A DNA stretch of 7,159 nucleotides from Roseiarcus sp052147395. Lineage in GTDB: Bacteria > Pseudomonadota > Alphaproteobacteria > Rhizobiales > Beijerinckiaceae. The stretch is taken from the NCBI GenBank assembly GCA_052147395.1, contig JBKQKS010000236.1, positions 1 to 7,159 of the forward strand, read 5' to 3'. The position numbers and the translations under genes are program-made. This document shows positions 1 to 7,153 of the stretch, one piece after another; position 1 is the first letter of the stretch; each line of letters begins with the position of its first letter. The notes beneath the pieces are model-generated. The model saw only the letters and a program-made list of their open reading frames with translations. It was not told where the DNA came from and made no database searches.

Positions 1-405
1 ATGCTGTCGGAGCGCATAGGCGGCGAGCGCACGGCGATCCTGTCGTTCGCGGTTGTGCTGATCGGCGCGCTCATCCTCACCTATGTCGAGGACTTCGATT
101 CGGCGCTGGTCGGCGAACTGTTGATCGCGCTCGGCATGGGCGTCGGCAACGCCGCGGTGTTCAAGATGGTTCCCAAATACGTGCCGAAGGCGGTCGGCGG
201 CGCGGCCGGGTTGGTCGGCGGGTTAGGAGCGCTCGGCGGCTTCGTCATTCCGCCGTTCCTGGGCGCGGTCGTCGACGCGTTGGGCCCCAGCGGCTACTCC
301 GGCGGTTTCTTCGCCTATGTCGTGCTGGCGGCGGCCGCGGTCGGCATTTCCATCAACTTCTGGCGTCTCGACCACAAGGCCAAGCTGAAGGCCGCCGGGC
401 GCTGA
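1..405 (+). CDS. narK: NarK-family nitrate/nitrite transporter, C-terminal part (5' end outside window)
   Basis: This is the last 134 residues of a major facilitator superfamily transporter of the nitrate/nitrite porter family, which imports nitrate and/or exports nitrite across the cytoplasmic membrane. Four hydrophobic segments are visible at about residues 12-30, 36-58, 66-92 and 99-121 of the fragment, followed by a short basic tail. The glycine-rich stretch at residues 66-88 (GGAAGLVGGLGALGGF, then IPP) matches the second nitrate-signature helix of the family. The opening residues LSERIGGER look like the cytoplasmic loop between helices 8 and 9, so the ATG at position 1 is almost certainly internal and the gene starts upstream. 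Family members have about 400-480 residues, or about 900 when two NarK domains are fused, as in Paracoccus; which applies here cannot be seen. It ends 14 nt before narG, so the two are probably co-transcribed. The family is clear; the exact transport mode (proton symport or nitrate/nitrite exchange) is not. Confidence 0.9.
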   Translation: MLSERIGGERTAILSFAVVLIGALILTYVEDFDSALVGELLIALGMGVGNAAVFKMVPKYVPKAVGGAAGLVGGLGALGGFVIPPFLGAVVDALGPSGYSGGFFAYVVLAAAAVGISINFWRLDHKAKLKAAGR

Positions 406-407
406 CC

Positions 408-411
408 AGGA
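408..411 (+). promoter_or_regulatory. Ribosome binding site of narG (weak)
   Basis: AGGA lies 8 nt before the ATG at 420, just after the narK stop codon. It is a short match to the anti-Shine-Dalgarno sequence. The 14-nt gap between the genes leaves no room for a separate promoter. Confidence 0.55.
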
Positions 412-419
412 CGTTTCGC

Positions 420-3400
420 ATGTCGCACTTTCTCGATCGTCTGACCTTCTTCCGCAGGAAGACGGCGCCTTTCGCCAACGGCCACGGCATCCTCACCGAC
501 GAGGATAGAGGCTGGGAGGACGGCTATCGCAAGCGCTGGAGCCACGACAAGATCGTGCGCTCGACCCACGGCGTGAACTGCACCGGCTCGTGCTCGTGGA
601 AGATCTATGTCAAGAACGGCATCGTGACCTGGGAGACGCAGCAGACGGACTATCCGCGCACGCGGCCGGATCTCCCCAACCACGAGCCGCGCGGCTGTTC
701 GCGCGGCGCTTCTTATAGTTGGTATCTGTATTCCGGGGCGCGCCTCAAATATCCGTTGGTGCGCAGCCGGCTGCTCAAATTTTGGCGCGAAGCGCGCGTC
801 AGGACTTCGCCCGTTGCCGCCTGGGCCTCGATCGTCGAGGATTCTCAGAAGCGCAAGTCCTACACTTGCATTCGCGGCCATGGCGGCTTCGTGCGCGCGA
901 CCTGGGACGAAGTCAACGAGATCATCGCCGCCGCCAACGCCTATACGATCAAGACGTACGGCCCCGACCGCGTCGCCGGCTTCTCGCCGATCCCGGCGAT
1001 GTCGATGGTCTCCTACGCCGCAGGCTCGCGCTATCTGTCGCTGATCGGCGGCGTCTCGATGTCGTTCTACGACTGGTATTGCGATCTGCCGCCAGCTTCG
1101 CCGCAAACCTGGGGCGAGCAGACCGACGTGCCCGAGAGCGCCGATTGGTACAACGCCGGCTTCCTCATCATCTGGGGCTCGAACGTGCCGCAGACGCGCA
1201 CGCCGGACGCCCATTTCTATACCGAGGCGCGCTATCGCGGGACGAAGAGCGCCGTCGTCAGCCCCGACTACGCCGAGGCGACCAAAGTCGCCGACATCTG
1301 GCTCAACCCCAAACAGGGCACGGATTCGGCGCTCGCGATGGCGATGGGCCATGTGATCCTGCGCGAATTTCATCTCGACCGCACAATTGCCTATTTCCAG
1401 GATTACGTGCGCCGCTTCACCGACATGCCGATGCTGGTGAGGCTCGTCGATGACAACGGCCGCCTCGTTCCCGAGCGGCTGTTGCGCGCATCCGAATTGC
1501 CGGGAGCGCTCGGCGAGACCAACAATCCCGAGTGGAAGACGGTCGCCATCGACGAGGCGAGCGACGCGCCCGTCGCGCCGCTGGGCGCTGTCGGCTACCG
1601 CTGGGGCGAGACCGGCAAATGGAACCTCGAAGAAAAGGACGGCAAGGGCCGCCCGACCAAACTCCGGCTCACGCTCGCAGGTGAAAATGCCGACATCGCC
1701 GAGGTCGCGTTCCCCTATTTCGGCGGCCGCGCGGTCGCCCCGTTCACCGCGACGACCCACGGCGAGATTCTCCTGCGCGCCGTGCCGACGCGCACGCTCG
1801 CTGGCGACGGCGGCGCGAAAATCCGGGTCGCGACCGTCTATGATCTGATGATGGCCAACTACGGGCTCGACCGCGGCCTTGGCGGCGCCAACGTCGCGCG
1901 CTCCTATGACGACGACACGCCGTTCACGCCGGCCTGGGCCGAGCGCGTAACCGGCGTGAAGCGCGACCAGATCGTGACGGTCGCCCGCGAATTCGCCGCC
2001 AATGCGGAGGCGACCCACGGCCGCTCGATGATCATTCTCGGCGCGGGGCTCAACCATTGGTACCACATGGACATGAATTACCGCGGGGTGATCAACCTGC
2101 TGGCGTTCTGCGGGGCGGTGGGACAATCCGGCGGCGGCTGGGCGCATTACGTCGGCCAGGAGAAGCTCAGGCCGCAGACCGGCTGGACGGCGCTCGCCTT
2201 CGCGCTCGACTGGGCGCGCCCGCCGCGCCAGCAGAACTCGACCTCGTTCTTCTACGCCCACACCGATCAATGGCGCTACGAGACGCTGACGACCGCCGAA
2301 ATCCTGTCGCCGACGGCGCCCGAAGGCGATTGGGCGCAGAGTTTTATCGACTACAACGTGCGCGCGGAGCGCATGGGCTGGCTGCCTTCGGCGCCACAGT
2401 TCAAACAGAATCCGTTGACTGTCGCGGCGCGCGCCAAGGCCGCCGGCCTCGAGCCGAAGGATTTTGTCGCCCGCGCGCTGAAGAGCGGCGAACTCGAGCT
2501 TTCGTGTCACGATCCCGACGATCCCGCCAACTGGCCGCGCAATCTGTTCGTCTGGCGCTCCAACCTGCTCGGATCCTCCGGCAAGGGCCACGAATATTTC
2601 CTCAAACACCTCATCGGAACCGAGCACGGCGTGATGCGCGACGATCTCGGCACGGAGGGCGCCGTGCGCAATCGCGAGGTGAAATGGCATGACGAGGCGC
2701 CGCGAGGAAAACTCGACCTTCTGGTCACGCTCGACTTCCGCATGTCGACGACTTGCGTCTATTCCGACATCGTGCTGCCGACCGCGTCCTGGTACGAGAA
2801 GAACGACCTCAACACTTCGGACATGCATCCGTTCATCCATCCGCTGTCGGCCGCGGTGGACCCGCCCTGGGAGGCGCGCTCCGACTGGGAGATATACAAG
2901 GGCATCGCCAAGGCGTTCTCGAGCGTCGCGCCGGAGGTTCTCGGCGTCGAAACCGACGTCGTGCTGACGCCGATCCAGCACGACACGCCCGCCGAGATCG
3001 CGCAGGCGCTCGACGTCAAAGACTGGAAGCGCGGCGAGGTCGAACCGATTCCGGGCAAGACCATGCCGGCGGTCACCGCAATCGAGCGCGACTATCCCAA
3101 CACCTACGCCCGCTTCACCGCGCTCGGGCCGCTGATGGCGAAGATCGGCAACGGCGGCAAGGGCATCGCCTGGAATACCGAGCCCGAGGTCGCCGCGCTC
3201 GCAGCGCTGAACGGCGCGCGCGCCGACGGCCCAACCAAGGGCCTCCCAAAGATCGACACCGACATCGACGCCGCCGAAGTGATCCTCACGCTGGCGCCTG
3301 AGACCAACGGCGAGGTCGCGGTCAAGGCCTGGAACGCGCTGTCCAAGGCGACAGGCCGCGAGCACGCCCACCTCGCCGAAGCGAAAGAGGACGAAAAAAT

Positions 3401-4160
3401 TCGCTTCCGCGACATCGTCGCCCAGCCGCGCAAGATCATCTCGTCGCCGACCTGGTCCGGGCTCGAGAGCGAGAAGGTTTGCTACAACGCCGGCTACACC
3501 AACGTCCACGAGCTGATCCCCTGGCGCACGCTCTCCGGCCGGCAGCAGCTCTATCAAGACCATTTGTGGATGCGCGCCTTCGGCGAAAACTTCGTCACCT
3601 GGAAGCCGCCGGTGGATATGAAGGCCATCGCCGCGCTTTCGCAGCGCACGCCGAACGGCAACGAGGAGATCGCGCTCAACTTCATCACGCCGCACCAGAA
3701 ATGGGGCATCCACTCGACCTATACCGACAATCTCCTGATGCTGACGCTGAGCCGCGGCGGCCCGGTTGTTTGGATCTCGGAACAGGACGCGAAAGCGGCG
3801 GGAATCGCCGACAACGACTGGGTCGAGGCCTACAACGCCAACGGCGCGCTCACCGCCCGCGCCGTAGTGTCGCAACGCATCATGCCCGGCATGATGTTGA
3901 TGTATCACGCGCAGGAGAAGATCGTGAACACGCCGGGCTCGGAGACGACGGGAAACCGCGGCGGCATCCACAACTCTGTCACGCGCGTCATCCTGAAGCC
4001 AACTCATATGATCGGCGGTTACGCGCAGCTGGCTTACGGCTTCAACTACTATGGAACGGTCGGCGCCAACCGCGACGAGTTCATCCTGGTGCGCAAGATG
4101 GCGAGCGTCGACTGGCTCGAGGAACCCTTGGCCGCCCAGCCGAAGGAGGCCGCAGAATGA
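420..4160 (+). CDS. narG: Respiratory nitrate reductase, alpha (catalytic) subunit NarG
   Basis: NarG reduces nitrate to nitrite at a molybdenum bis-MGD centre on the cytoplasmic face of the membrane, as part of NarGHI. The 1246-residue protein is collinear with E. coli NarG (1247 residues) and nearly identical to it over long stretches. The start is fixed by MSHFLDRL, which matches the E. coli N-terminus. The FS0 [4Fe-4S] ligands are His50, Cys54, Cys58 and Cys93, and the histidine ligand marks the NarG family. The Mo-ligand aspartate is Asp222, in the motif YDWYCDLPP. The layout follows the family: a short N-terminal domain (about residues 5-41), a large molybdopterin oxidoreductase domain (about 110-800) and a C-terminal dinucleotide-binding domain (about 1090-1210). 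There is no export signal: FRRK at residues 11-14 has no hydrophobic stretch after it. The residue after Cys93 is Ser, where E. coli has Pro. No codon is TTA, CTA or TCA. Its stop overlaps the narH start. Confidence 0.99.
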   Translation: MSHFLDRLTFFRRKTAPFANGHGILTDEDRGWEDGYRKRWSHDKIVRSTHGVNCTGSCSWKIYVKNGIVTWETQQTDYPRTRPDLPNHEPRGCSRGASYSWYLYSGARLKYPLVRSRLLKFWREARVRTSPVAAWASIVEDSQKRKSYTCIRGHGGFVRATWDEVNEIIAAANAYTIKTYGPDRVAGFSPIPAMSMVSYAAGSRYLSLIGGVSMSFYDWYCDLPPASPQTWGEQTDVPESADWYNAGFLIIWGSNVPQTRTPDAHFYTEARYRGTKSAVVSPDYAEATKVADIWLNPKQGTDSALAMAMGHVILREFHLDRTIAYFQDYVRRFTDMPMLVRLVDDNGRLVPERLLRASELPGALGETNNPEWKTVAIDEASDAPVAPLGAVGYRWGETGKWNLEEKDGKGRPTKLRLTLAGENADIAEVAFPYFGGRAVAPFTATTHGEILLRAVPTRTLAGDGGAKIRVATVYDLMMANYGLDRGLGGANVARSYDDDTPFTPAWAERVTGVKRDQIVTVAREFAANAEATHGRSMIILGAGLNHWYHMDMNYRGVINLLAFCGAVGQSGGGWAHYVGQEKLRPQTGWTALAFALDWARPPRQQNSTSFFYAHTDQWRYETLTTAEILSPTAPEGDWAQSFIDYNVRAERMGWLPSAPQFKQNPLTVAARAKAAGLEPKDFVARALKSGELELSCHDPDDPANWPRNLFVWRSNLLGSSGKGHEYFLKHLIGTEHGVMRDDLGTEGAVRNREVKWHDEAPRGKLDLLVTLDFRMSTTCVYSDIVLPTASWYEKNDLNTSDMHPFIHPLSAAVDPPWEARSDWEIYKGIAKAFSSVAPEVLGVETDVVLTPIQHDTPAEIAQALDVKDWKRGEVEPIPGKTMPAVTAIERDYPNTYARFTALGPLMAKIGNGGKGIAWNTEPEVAALAALNGARADGPTKGLPKIDTDIDAAEVILTLAPETNGEVAVKAWNALSKATGREHAHLAEAKEDEKIRFRDIVAQPRKIISSPTWSGLESEKVCYNAGYTNVHELIPWRTLSGRQQLYQDHLWMRAFGENFVTWKPPVDMKAIAALSQRTPNGNEEIALNFITPHQKWGIHSTYTDNLLMLTLSRGGPVVWISEQDAKAAGIADNDWVEAYNANGALTARAVVSQRIMPGMMLMYHAQEKIVNTPGSETTGNRGGIHNSVTRVILKPTHMIGGYAQLAYGFNYYGTVGANRDEFILVRKMASVDWLEEPLAAQPKEAAE
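4143..4149 (+). promoter_or_regulatory. Ribosome binding site of narH, inside narG
   Basis: AAGGAGG, an extended anti-Shine-Dalgarno match, lies 7 nt before the ATG at 4157 within the last codons of narG. It fixes the narH start. Together with the ATGA overlap it points to translation of NarH coupled to NarG, plausibly keeping the two at 1:1. Confidence 0.85.
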
Positions 4161-5686
4161 AAGTGCGCGCGCAAATCGGCATGGTGCTCAACCTCGACAA
4201 GTGCATCGGCTGTCACACCTGCTCGGTCACCTGCAAGAACGTCTGGACCAGCCGCGAGGGCGTCGAATACGCCTGGTTCAACAACGTCGAGACCAAGCCC
4301 GGCGTCGGCTATCCCAACCAATGGGAGAACCAGAGGAAGTGGAACGGCGGTTGGCGGCGCGCGGGCGAGGGCCGGCTCGAGCCCCAGATGGGCTCGAAGT
4401 TCATGATCCTCGGCAAGATCTTCGCCAATCCTGACCTGCCCGAGATCGACGACTATTACGAGCCTTTCACCTTCGATTACGAGCATCTGCAGCAGGCGCC
4501 GGAATCGCAGGCCGTTCCGACCGCGCGGCCGCGCTCGCTCATATCCGGCGAGCGGATGGAGAAGATCGTGGCCGGTCCGAATTGGGAGGAGATCCTCGGC
4601 GGCGAATTCGCCAAGCGCTCGCGCGACGTCAATTTCGCAGGCGTGGAGAAGGCCATCTACGGCGAGTTCGAAAACACCTTCATGATGTATCTGCCGCGCC
4701 TCTGCGAACACTGCCTCAACCCGGCCTGCGTCGCGGTCTGCCCCTCGGGCGCGATCTACAAGCGCGAGGAGGACGGCATCGTCCTCATCGATCAGGACAA
4801 ATGCCGCGGCTGGCGCATGTGCGTTTCCGGCTGTCCTTATAAGAAGATCTACTACAACTGGTCGTCGGGAAAATCGGAGAAGTGCATTCTCTGCTATCCC
4901 CGGCTCGAGGCCGGCGAGCCGACGGTGTGCTCGGAGACCTGCGTCGGCCGCATCCGCTATCTCGGCGTGGTGCTCTACGACGCCGACCGCATCGCCGAGG
5001 CCGCGAGCGCCGAGGCCGCGACCGATCTCTACCAGCGCCAGCTCGACGTGTTCCTCGATCCCAACGATCCGAAGGTCGTCGCGCAGGCGCGCGCCGACGG
5101 CCTGCCGGACGCCTGGATCGAGGCGGCCCGGCGCTCGCCGATCTGGAAGCTGGCTTTCGACTGGAAGGTCGCGTTCCCGCTGCATCCCGAGTTCCGCACG
5201 CTGCCGATGGTCTGGTATGTGCCGCCGCTGTCGCCGATCCAGTCCGCCGCCGCGGCCGGCAAGATCGGTGTGCAAAGCGACATGCCCGACGTGCGCTCGC
5301 TGCGCATTCCGCTGAAATACCTCGCCAACCTGCTCACCGCCGGCGACCAGGCGCCGGTCGCGACGGCGCTCGAACGCATGCTGGCGATGCGCGCTTTTAT
5401 GCGCGCGAAATCGGTGCTGGGACAACCCGACGAGACCATCGCGACCAAAGTGGGCCTCACCGGCGCGACCATCGAAGCGATGTACAAGACGATGGCGATC
5501 GCCAATTACGAGGACCGCTTCGTGCTTCCCACCGTGAAGCGCGAGCAGACTGAGGATGCGCAGGAGCTGCGCGGCGAATGCGGGATCTCGTTCGGCAACA
5601 GCTGCTCGGGCGGACGCACGACCACCAACCTGTTCTCGACGCGGCGGCCGAAGGCGCCGCCGAAGCCGATGGAGGTCGAGCGATGA
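4157..5686 (+). CDS. narH: Respiratory nitrate reductase, beta (iron-sulfur) subunit NarH
   Basis: NarH is the cytoplasmic electron-transfer subunit that carries electrons from the hemes of NarI to FS0 of NarG. The protein has 509 residues (E. coli NarH has 512) and starts MKVRAQIGMVLNLDKC, closely matching E. coli. Four cysteine groups are visible: Cys16/19/22/26, Cys183/186/191/195, Cys216/222/226 and Cys243/246/258/262. The third group has Trp219 in the place of a fourth cysteine (CRGWRMC), the family hallmark of the [3Fe-4S] cluster; the family has three [4Fe-4S] clusters and one [3Fe-4S]. The C-terminal half contains the conserved stretches LYQRQLDVFLDPNDPKV and LPMVWYVPPLSPIQSAA, which are typical of NarH. 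It overlaps narG by 4 nt and narJ by 4 nt. The reading frame is open well upstream into narG, but the strong ribosome site and the homology both place the start at 4157. No TTA, CTA or TCA codon occurs. Confidence 0.99.
   Translation: MKVRAQIGMVLNLDKCIGCHTCSVTCKNVWTSREGVEYAWFNNVETKPGVGYPNQWENQRKWNGGWRRAGEGRLEPQMGSKFMILGKIFANPDLPEIDDYYEPFTFDYEHLQQAPESQAVPTARPRSLISGERMEKIVAGPNWEEILGGEFAKRSRDVNFAGVEKAIYGEFENTFMMYLPRLCEHCLNPACVAVCPSGAIYKREEDGIVLIDQDKCRGWRMCVSGCPYKKIYYNWSSGKSEKCILCYPRLEAGEPTVCSETCVGRIRYLGVVLYDADRIAEAASAEAATDLYQRQLDVFLDPNDPKVVAQARADGLPDAWIEAARRSPIWKLAFDWKVAFPLHPEFRTLPMVWYVPPLSPIQSAAAAGKIGVQSDMPDVRSLRIPLKYLANLLTAGDQAPVATALERMLAMRAFMRAKSVLGQPDETIATKVGLTGATIEAMYKTMAIANYEDRFVLPTVKREQTEDAQELRGECGISFGNSCSGGRTTTNLFSTRRPKAPPKPMEVER
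5671..5675 (+). promoter_or_regulatory. Ribosome binding site of narJ, inside narH
   Basis: GGAGG lies 7 nt before the ATG at 5683, within the last codons of narH. It supports this start over the in-frame codon at 5578 and suggests coupled translation through the ATGA overlap. Confidence 0.8.
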
Positions 5687-6357
5687 CGATAGAGATCGTC
5701 ACGCCGGCGCTGGCGGCGCTGTCGCGGCTGCTCGCCTACCCCACCGAGGAGCTGAGGGCCGACCTCGACGAGGTCGAGGATGCGCTCGCCGACGCGCCCG
5801 GGCGCGACCGTTTGCAGACGCTGATCGCCGATCTGCGCACGTGCGATCTCTATGAGTTGCAGGAACGCTACGTCGGCTTGTTTGACCGCACGCGCCGGCT
5901 GTCGCTCAACATGTTCGAGCATGTGCATGGCGAGAGCCGCGACCGCGGTCAGGCGATGGTGGACCTCGCCGCGCTCTACGAGAGCGCCGGCCTCGAGATT
6001 TACGCGCGCGAGCTGCCGGATTTTCTGCCGCTGTTCCTCGAGTTTCTCGCGACGCGGCCGCTCGCAGAAGCGCGCGAGCATTTATCTGCTGCGGCCGAGG
6101 TGATCGGCGCGCTGGAGGCGCGGCTCGACGAACGCCGTTCGCCCTACGCCGCCGTGTTCGCCGCCGCGCGCGCTTTTACCGGCGCGGCAGAGGCGACGCG
6201 GGCGGACGAAACCGCCGAACCCGGCGATCTCGACGCCGCCTGGGAGGAAGAGGCCGTGCGCTTCGGCGCGGGAGCGGCCAAGGACGATTGCGCCGTCGAC
6301 CGATTGCGCACGCAGGTGCGCGCGGGACGCCGCGACGCGCGCCGGCTCGAAGCCTGA
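5683..6357 (+). CDS. narJ: Nitrate reductase assembly chaperone NarJ (delta subunit)
   Basis: NarJ is a cytoplasmic chaperone of the TorD/NarJ family. It binds the NarGH apoprotein, allows molybdenum cofactor and FS0 insertion, and hands the complex to NarI; it is not part of the final enzyme. The protein has 224 residues (E. coli NarJ has 236) and looks wholly alpha-helical. The family core is clear at residues 63-122: YVGLFDR, then LSLNMFEHVHGESRDRGQAM, then ELPDFLPLFLEFL. A conserved acidic patch with DLDAAWEEEAV lies at residues 182-192. The C-terminal 30 residues are rich in Arg and Ala and poorly conserved. The start at 5683 fits both the ribosome site and the usual N-terminus; an in-frame start at 5578 would add 35 residues encoded inside narH and is unlikely. 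Leu134 uses TTA (6082-6084), a codon absent from narG and narH. Confidence 0.97.
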   Translation: MTIEIVTPALAALSRLLAYPTEELRADLDEVEDALADAPGRDRLQTLIADLRTCDLYELQERYVGLFDRTRRLSLNMFEHVHGESRDRGQAMVDLAALYESAGLEIYARELPDFLPLFLEFLATRPLAEAREHLSAAAEVIGALEARLDERRSPYAAVFAAARAFTGAAEATRADETAEPGDLDAAWEEEAVRFGAGAAKDDCAVDRLRTQVRAGRRDARRLEA

Positions 6358-6361
6358 AGGA
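6356..6361 (+). promoter_or_regulatory. Ribosome binding site of narI, overlapping the narJ stop
   Basis: GAAGGA lies 7 nt before the ATG at 6369 and shares its first two bases with the narJ stop codon (TGA, 6355-6357). It selects this start over an in-frame codon at 6288 that lies inside narJ. Confidence 0.75.
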
Positions 6362-6368
6362 CGAAGTC

Positions 6369-7067
6369 ATGTCGGAAGCGCTCAACTCCGCCTTGTTCGG
6401 CTGGTATCCCTATCTTTGCCTCACCGTGTTTCTGCTCGGCAGCCTCATCCGCTTCGATCGCGAGCAATACACGTGGCGCTCGGGCTCGTCGCAGCTGCTG
6501 CGGCGCCGCCAGTTGATCTGGGGCTCGAACCTGTTCCATGTCGGCATCCTCGTCGTCTTCGTCGGCCACTTGTTTGGCCTGCTGACGCCGATTGCGGTCA
6601 TTGACGCGTTGGGGATCAGCCACAGTTTCAAGCAGGAGCTGGCGATCGTCGGCGGCGGCGTAGCCGGAATCGCCGGCTTCATCGGCGCGGCGATGCTGGT
6701 CGACCGTCGGCTGAATGATGCGCGCGTGTGCAAAACCTCGAGTTTTGGCGACACGGCGATCATCATCCTGCTGTTGGTTCAGCTCGGGCTAGGGCTTTCG
6801 ACCATCGCCGTCTCCGCAAAACATCTCGACGGCCATGAGATGGTGAAATTCATGGCCTGGGCGCAGGGCATCCTGACGCTGCAGCCGGGCGCGGCCGCGC
6901 TCGTCGCCGACGCGAGCCCGATCTTCAAGATCCACATGCTGGTCGGCATGACGATTTTCCTCGTCTTCCCGTTCACCCGTCTGGTGCATATCTGGAGCGC
7001 CCCGATCTGGTATCTCGGCCGCACCGGCTATCAGATCGTGCGCGCCGCCGCGGGCGCTGCGAGGTGA
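6369..7067 (+). CDS. narI: Respiratory nitrate reductase, gamma subunit NarI (cytochrome b)
   Basis: NarI anchors NarGH to the cytoplasmic membrane, oxidises quinol on the periplasmic side and passes electrons through two b-type hemes to NarH. The protein has 232 residues (E. coli NarI has 225). Five hydrophobic helices are visible at about residues 9-27, 52-73, 89-111, 126-148 and 185-205. The four heme ligands are conserved by position and context: His57 (NLFHVGI), His67 (FVGHLFG), His189 (FKIHMLVG) and His207 (RLVHIWS). They correspond to His56, His66, His187 and His205 of E. coli. Other family stretches include QYTWRSGSSQLL near residue 33 and the LDG after His152. The N-terminal segment starting MSEALNSALFGWYPY places the start at 6369. 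The gap to narJ is 11 nt. It is the last gene in the window, with no coding sequence in the remaining 92 bases. Confidence 0.98.
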   Translation: MSEALNSALFGWYPYLCLTVFLLGSLIRFDREQYTWRSGSSQLLRRRQLIWGSNLFHVGILVVFVGHLFGLLTPIAVIDALGISHSFKQELAIVGGGVAGIAGFIGAAMLVDRRLNDARVCKTSSFGDTAIIILLLVQLGLGLSTIAVSAKHLDGHEMVKFMAWAQGILTLQPGAAALVADASPIFKIHMLVGMTIFLVFPFTRLVHIWSAPIWYLGRTGYQIVRAAAGAAR

Positions 7068-7072
7068 CGCCG

Positions 7073-7092
7073 GCCCGGAGCGGCCGCCGGGC
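7073..7092 (+). terminator. Possible weak hairpin after narI
   Basis: GCCCGG (7073-7078) can pair with CCGGGC (7087-7092) around an 8-nt loop, starting 5 nt after the narI stop. No T-run follows, so this is not a classical intrinsic terminator. It could protect the 3' end of the mRNA or simply be chance in GC-rich DNA. Confidence 0.25.
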
Positions 7093-7126
7093 AATAGGGC
7101 GAAAGAAATTGTCGCAACCTTTCCAT

Positions 7127-7153
7127 CGTCATTGCGAGCGCAGCGAAGCAATC
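7127..7153. repeat. Palindromic intergenic repeat (REP-like)
   Basis: The arms ATTGC (7131-7135) and GCAAT (7148-7152) flank a GC-rich centre, GAGCGCAGCGAA. On the reverse strand the element reads as the familiar ATTGCTTCGCTGCGCTCGC followed by AATGACG, a short dispersed repeat I recognise from many alphaproteobacterial intergenic regions. Only one copy is in the window, so its repeated nature rests on that recognition and not on this sequence alone. It may continue past the right edge. Open frames crossing it give the peptide LRCARNDD, a common false-gene signature. Confidence 0.6.

Noticed and set aside
406..419. Promoter between narK and narG
   Set aside because: Only 14 nt, mostly taken up by the ribosome site; no FNR- or sigma-type elements fit.
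447..470. Twin-arginine export signal at the NarG N-terminus (FFRRK)
   Set aside because: No hydrophobic region or cleavage site follows, and the aligned NarG family acts in the cytoplasm. At most it is a relic of a Tat signal.
315..4007. 1230-residue minus-strand protein over narG
   Set aside because: It is in exact antisense register with narG, is explained by the absence of TTA, CTA and TCA codons, and its composition is unlike a folded protein family I know.
3479..4156. N-terminal extension of narH of 226 residues
   Set aside because: The frame is open by chance inside narG. The AAGGAGG site and E. coli homology both place the start at 4157.
4049..5425. 458-residue minus-strand protein over narH
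   Set aside because: Same register effect; its first codon is TTG with no convincing ribosome site, and narH on the other strand is unmistakable.
5578..5682. Earlier in-frame start for narJ
   Set aside because: It would add 35 residues encoded inside conserved C-terminal narH sequence; GGAGG at 5671 and the family N-terminus favour 5683.
6288..6368. Earlier in-frame start for narI
   Set aside because: It would add 27 Arg-rich residues, encoded within narJ, before the first membrane helix; NarI proteins start directly with a short segment before helix 1.
6789..7151. 120-residue minus-strand ORF starting in the terminal repeat (LRCARNDD)
   Set aside because: It is a recognised false-ORF signature of this repeat and runs antisense to narI.
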